This document shows, piece by piece, positions 6,250 to 9,103 of a DNA stretch of 9,103 nucleotides. The position numbers and the translations under genes are program-made. The stretch comes from DATKSS01 sp049582065 (GTDB lineage: Bacteria > Chloroflexota > Dormibacteria > Dormibacterales > Dormibacteraceae), in contig JBAUTF010000389.1 in the NCBI GenBank assembly GCA_049582065.1, forward strand, positions 1-9,103. Direction: 5' to 3'. Position 1 is the first letter of the stretch. Each line of letters opens with the position of its first letter. A model generated the notes under the pieces. The model worked only from the letters and a program-made list of their open reading frames with translations, was not told the origin of the DNA and searched no databases.

Positions 6250-6398
6250 TTCCAATCGACCGTGAGGACGTGCGGCTGATCCGGAACGCCGGGAGCACGA
6301 TTCGCGAAGTGGCGTGCCATCATCGTGGTAAAGCTCAGCTCCCCCCACGGCATGCCTCCCCGCAAGCCTGGCTACGGTATCCCGGGGGCGAAGCAGTC

Positions 6399-6403
6399 AA
6401 GGA
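6399..6403 (+). promoter_or_regulatory. ribosome binding site deciding the phosphorylase start
   Basis: AAGGA sits five bases before the in-frame GTG at 6409. The alternative upstream starts, GTG 6325 and ATG 6352, have no comparable site, so this favours GTG 6409. Confidence 0.5.
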
Positions 6404-6408
6404 TTGAA

Positions 6409-7158
6409 GTGGCCGACTACCCGATCCTGGAGTACGACCCGGATTCGCTGGGGATCATCGATCCCACGATGGTGTCGCCCCGCGATGTCCCTGAACACGC
6501 CGTCCTTTGCTTCTTCAGCGAGGTGGTCGCCAAGCTCTCTGACGGTGCCCGCGAGTGCTTCAAGATGCGGGCCGAGCATGGCACCCACGTCGCGTATGAG
6601 ATGGGGTACGAGGGTAAACGACTCGCTTTCTTCCAGCCAGGCGTTGGCGCGCCGTTGGCGGCCGCCTTCCTCGAGCAGGCGATCGCACGTGGTTGCCGGC
6701 GATTCGCGGTCTGCGGTGGCGCGGGAGCGCTGGTGCCTGAACTCGCGCTCGGTCACGTGATCGTGCCGACCGCGGCCATCCGTGATGAGGGCACCTCATA
6801 CCATTACCTGGCGCCGTCGCGTGAGGTCGAGCCGGCGCCGTGTGCGGTGGATGCCGCGACGACGGTGCTGGGCGAGCGCGATGTCCCCTTCGTCACGGGC
6901 AAGACGTGGAGTACGGACGGCATCTACCGGGAGACCCGAGCCCGCACCGCCCGGCGTCGCGAGGAAGGCTGTCTGGTGGTTGAAATGGAGGCGGCTGCGC
7001 TGTTCGCGGTCGCTCGCTTCCGAGGGGCTCCGCTCGTCTACCTGCTGTACGCAGGCGACTCATTGGCCGGGGAAGAGTGGGACCGTCGCGACTGGCAACA
7101 CCATGACAGTCGCGATTCGCTGTTCTGGCTGGCGGCCGCTGCGTGCTTTCGGCTGTGA
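6409..7158 (+). CDS. nucleoside phosphorylase (PNP/UDP family 1)
   Basis: A 249-residue member of the nucleoside phosphorylase-I family, cytosolic enzymes that split purine or pyrimidine nucleosides with phosphate to free base and pentose 1-phosphate in salvage. Signatures in order: YPILEYDPD (4-12), PGVGAPLAA (77-85), the CGGAGAL phosphate/base region (102-108), GHVIVPTAAIRDEGTSYHYL (115-134), TWSTDGIYRET (166-176) and VEMEAAALFAVA (191-202). In the last, Met-Glu normally contacts the sugar. LLYAGDSLAGEEWDRR (212-227) completes the site. Specificity (uridine versus purine nucleoside) is not decidable by eye. GTG 6409 is chosen for its Shine-Dalgarno and because conserved sequence begins three residues later. 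Starts at 6325 (GTG) or 6352 (ATG) would add 28 or 19 unconserved residues. It converges on the ribonucleotide reductase gene. Confidence 0.87.
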   Translation: MADYPILEYDPDSLGIIDPTMVSPRDVPEHAVLCFFSEVVAKLSDGARECFKMRAEHGTHVAYEMGYEGKRLAFFQPGVGAPLAAAFLEQAIARGCRRFAVCGGAGALVPELALGHVIVPTAAIRDEGTSYHYLAPSREVEPAPCAVDAATTVLGERDVPFVTGKTWSTDGIYRETRARTARRREEGCLVVEMEAAALFAVARFRGAPLVYLLYAGDSLAGEEWDRRDWQHHDSRDSLFWLAAAACFRL

Positions 7159-7241
7159 AGCCCTCACCACACTCGCAGCGCCGGCTCAGATCCCCTTCCA
7201 GGTCCTTGCAGGCGAGCATCCTCTCTCGAATGAAGTGAGAT

Positions 7242-7278
7242 AAAAGGGGGGCCGCCTCCAGCGATCGGAGGCGGCCCC
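7242..7278 (-). terminator. Rho-independent terminator of the ribonucleotide reductase gene
   Basis: A perfect 12-bp GC-rich stem, GGGGCCGCCTCC (7248-7259) with GGAGGCGGCCCC (7267-7278), and a 7-base loop. On the minus strand it is followed after two C's by TTTTA (7245-7241). It begins about 29 bases past the reductase stop at 7307. On the plus strand there is no T-tract after the stem, so it is oriented for the reductase, although the hairpin may also affect transcripts from the phosphorylase side. Confidence 0.9.
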
Positions 7279-7306
7279 GGGCGAGAGGGGAGGAGGTTCC
7301 AGGAGA

Positions 7307-9103
7307 TCAGCTGCAGCCGCTCGTCGCTCCGCAGTTGTGGCACTTGTAGCAGGCGCCGTTGCGAACCATGAGGCTGCCGCAGTCGCTGCACGTCGGCGCG
7401 TCCTCCTGGTTGATGAAGGCACCTGCACTGAGCGTTGAGATCGGTGTCACCGCCTTGCGAGCGGTTGCTGCTGGCGCTGCAACGGGAGCTGCGGCGACAA
7501 CCGGCGCGACCGCCGGCTCAGTGCCGAAATCGGAGAGGTCCGCGACGTCGGACGCAGTGCCGTCGGGCTCGCGGCGGATGATACCGAGGCGGTCACGCTC
7601 CTCCTGCGGGAGGAAGCGCGATGCGAGCCAGCGGAAGATGTAATCCATCACCGACTTGGCGATCGGGATCTCGGGATTCCTCGTGAAACCCTGCGGGTCG
7701 AAGCGCGTGTGCGAGAACTTGTCGACGAGCGCCGGCAACGGCACGCCGTACTGCAGCGCGAGCGAGACGGCTGTAGCGAATGAGTCCATGAGCCCGCTGA
7801 CCGTCGACCCTTCCTTCGCCATCCGGAGGAAGATCTCGCCAGGGGTGCCGTCCTCGTAGAGCCCGACGGTGATGTAGCCCTCGTGCCCGCCGACCTCGAA
7901 CTTGTGCGTCAGCGCGGTGCGCTCGACGGGCAGACGCTTGCGCAACGGGCGCTCGACGATCTGTGTCTTGTGGCCGGTGGTCTTGTCGATGCTTGTCGCG
8001 AGCGGCTGGCTGCGCTTGCTTCCGTCGCGGTAGATGGCGACCGCCTTGAGGCCGAGCTTCCAGCCGTCGGTGTACGCGCGCTCGATGTCCTCGACGGTCG
8101 CCTCGTTGGGCATGTTCACCGTCTTGGAGATGGCGCCGCTGATGAACGGCTGCACCGCCGACATCATCCGGAGGTGACCCTGCCACGAAATGGAGCGCTT
8201 GCCGTTCTGCGGGGTGAACGCGCAGTCGAAGACCGCGACATCCTCTTCGCGCAGCGTCGGGGCGCCCTCGATGGTGTCGTTCGCGTCGATGTAGGCGATG
8301 ATGTCGCCGATCGCGGTCTCGCCATAGCCGAGGCGGCGCAACGCGGCCGGCACGGTGCCGTTGACCATCTTCAGCATCCCGCCGCCGACGAGCTTCTTGT
8401 ACTTGACGAGGGCGATGTCCGGCTCGACGCCGGTGGTGTCGCAGTCGAGCATGAAGCTGATCGTCCCGGTCGGCGCGAGCACGGTCGCCTGCGAGTTGCG
8501 ATACCCGTGGCGGGCACCCAGCTCGTGCGCCTCGTCCCACGCGTGGCGGGCGGCGCCGATCAGGTCGGCCTCGATGTTGTCGGTGGGGATGTTGTACGCG
8601 GCCTCGCGATGCTTGCCGATGACGCGGAGCATCGGCTGGCGGTTGAGCGCGTAACCGTTGAACGCGCCGACCTCGCGTGCGATGCGAGCCGACTGCGCGT
8701 ACGCCTCGCCGGTGAGGATCGAGGTGAGGCAGGCGGCGAGGTCACGACCCTGGGGCGAGTCGTACGGCACGCCGCGGGCCATGAGCAGCGCACCAAGGTT
8801 CGCGTAGCCGAGACCGAGGGGGCGGAAATCCTCACTGTTCTTGGTGATCTTCTCGGTCGGGTACGAGGCGTTGCTGACCAGGATCTCCTGTGCGGTGATC
8901 GAGATGTGGATGGCGTGCTTGTACGCATCGATATCGATCGAACCGTCGTCATTGAGGAATCGGGTGAGGTTGATCGAGGCCAGGTTGCAGCTCGTGTCGT
9001 CAAGGAACATGAACTCGCTGCAGGGGTTGCTCGCGTTGATGCGGTCCGTCGCCTTGCAGGTGTGCCACTTCTGGATGGTGTCGTCGTACTGGACGCCCAG
9101 GTC
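7307..9103 (-). CDS. nrdJ: class II (adenosylcobalamin-dependent) ribonucleotide reductase, partial, N-terminus beyond right edge
   Basis: The frame is open from the right edge to TGA 7309-7307, giving the C-terminal 598 residues of vitamin B12-dependent ribonucleotide reductase. This enzyme reduces ribonucleotides to deoxyribonucleotides via a cobalamin-generated thiyl radical, without oxygen or a radical subunit. NPCSE (window residues 26-30) gives the Asn-Cys-Glu active-site triad with the thiyl Cys encoded at 9022-9020. TSCNLASINL just after it supplies a Cys of the redox pair. Class II hallmarks follow: PTGTISFMLDCDTTGVEPD, LVGGGMLKMVN, and a TSCPD-type domain containing GHEGYITVGLYEDGTPGEIF. 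An Ala/Pro-rich linker then leads to a C-terminal Cys ribbon (CSDCGS, CYKCHNCG, GCS) whose cysteines re-reduce the active site and/or bind zinc. No frameshift or missing key residue is seen. Its promoter, and any cobalamin riboswitch, would be outside the window. Confidence 0.96.
   Translation of the reverse strand, partial: DLGVQYDDTIQKWHTCKATDRINASNPCSEFMFLDDTSCNLASINLTRFLNDDGSIDIDAYKHAIHISITAQEILVSNASYPTEKITKNSEDFRPLGLGYANLGALLMARGVPYDSPQGRDLAACLTSILTGEAYAQSARIAREVGAFNGYALNRQPMLRVIGKHREAAYNIPTDNIEADLIGAARHAWDEAHELGARHGYRNSQATVLAPTGTISFMLDCDTTGVEPDIALVKYKKLVGGGMLKMVNGTVPAALRRLGYGETAIGDIIAYIDANDTIEGAPTLREEDVAVFDCAFTPQNGKRSISWQGHLRMMSAVQPFISGAISKTVNMPNEATVEDIERAYTDGWKLGLKAVAIYRDGSKRSQPLATSIDKTTGHKTQIVERPLRKRLPVERTALTHKFEVGGHEGYITVGLYEDGTPGEIFLRMAKEGSTVSGLMDSFATAVSLALQYGVPLPALVDKFSHTRFDPQGFTRNPEIPIAKSVMDYIFRWLASRFLPQEERDRLGIIRREPDGTASDVADLSDFGTEPAVAPVVAAAPVAAPAATARKAVTPISTLSAGAFINQEDAPTCSDCGSLMVRNGACYKCHNCGATSGCS

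Noticed and set aside
5742..6407. Plus-strand 221-codon frame overlapping the EamA-family gene
   Set aside because: His/Arg-rich out-of-frame shadow; the overlapping frame has clear membrane segments and repeat motifs.
7593..8540. Minus-strand 315-codon frame inside the ribonucleotide reductase region
   Set aside because: Arg/Ala-rich frame-shifted shadow of nrdJ, whose own frame carries all class II motifs.

Overview
GC-rich bacterial chromosomal DNA carrying seven recognisable protein genes, two of them cut by the window edges. A cobalamin-dependent (class II) ribonucleotide reductase, a bacterial GH15 glycosidase, GTG starts and high G/C at third codon positions suggest a free-living high-GC bacterium of the Gemmatimonadota, Chloroflexota or Actinomycetota type. 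The phylum cannot be fixed from this sequence alone. No CRISPR array, transposase, phage gene or intact RNA gene was seen.

Layout. Positions 1-1240 (minus) hold the N-terminal two thirds or so of a GH15 glucoamylase/trehalase-like enzyme that runs off the left edge. A 92-bp divergent intergenic region containing a direct repeat and an inverted repeat separates it from a plus-strand FAD/NAD(P) ferredoxin-reductase-like flavoprotein (1333-2574). After 314 bp without a convincing gene comes a small cupin (2889-3206, good ribosome binding site). It converges on a DUF488 protein on the minus strand (3286-3864). Positions 3865-4573 contain no intact gene but hold two apparent relics: a tRNA-Pro-like 3' portion and the C-terminal part of a PIN-domain (VapC-like) toxin. 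Plus-strand genes follow: a truncated CDF-type membrane protein (4574-5161), a two-repeat EamA-family transporter (5368-6249) and a nucleoside phosphorylase (6409-7158). A tRNA-Leu-like 5' fragment lies between the first two. The right end is the C-terminal half or more of class II ribonucleotide reductase (7307 to beyond 9103, minus), followed by a clear intrinsic terminator.

How the genes relate. There is little evidence of a single operon. The two membrane proteins and the phosphorylase share a strand, but gaps of 206 and 159 bp separate them. The phosphorylase (nucleoside salvage) and the reductase (deoxynucleotide supply) are both nucleotide enzymes but are transcribed towards each other.

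The most unusual part is 4065-5290, where two partial tRNA-like sequences bracket a decayed toxin gene and a membrane protein gene. This looks like the worn scar of one or more tRNA-associated integration or rearrangement events. I did not find convincing evidence for an undescribed multi-gene system.
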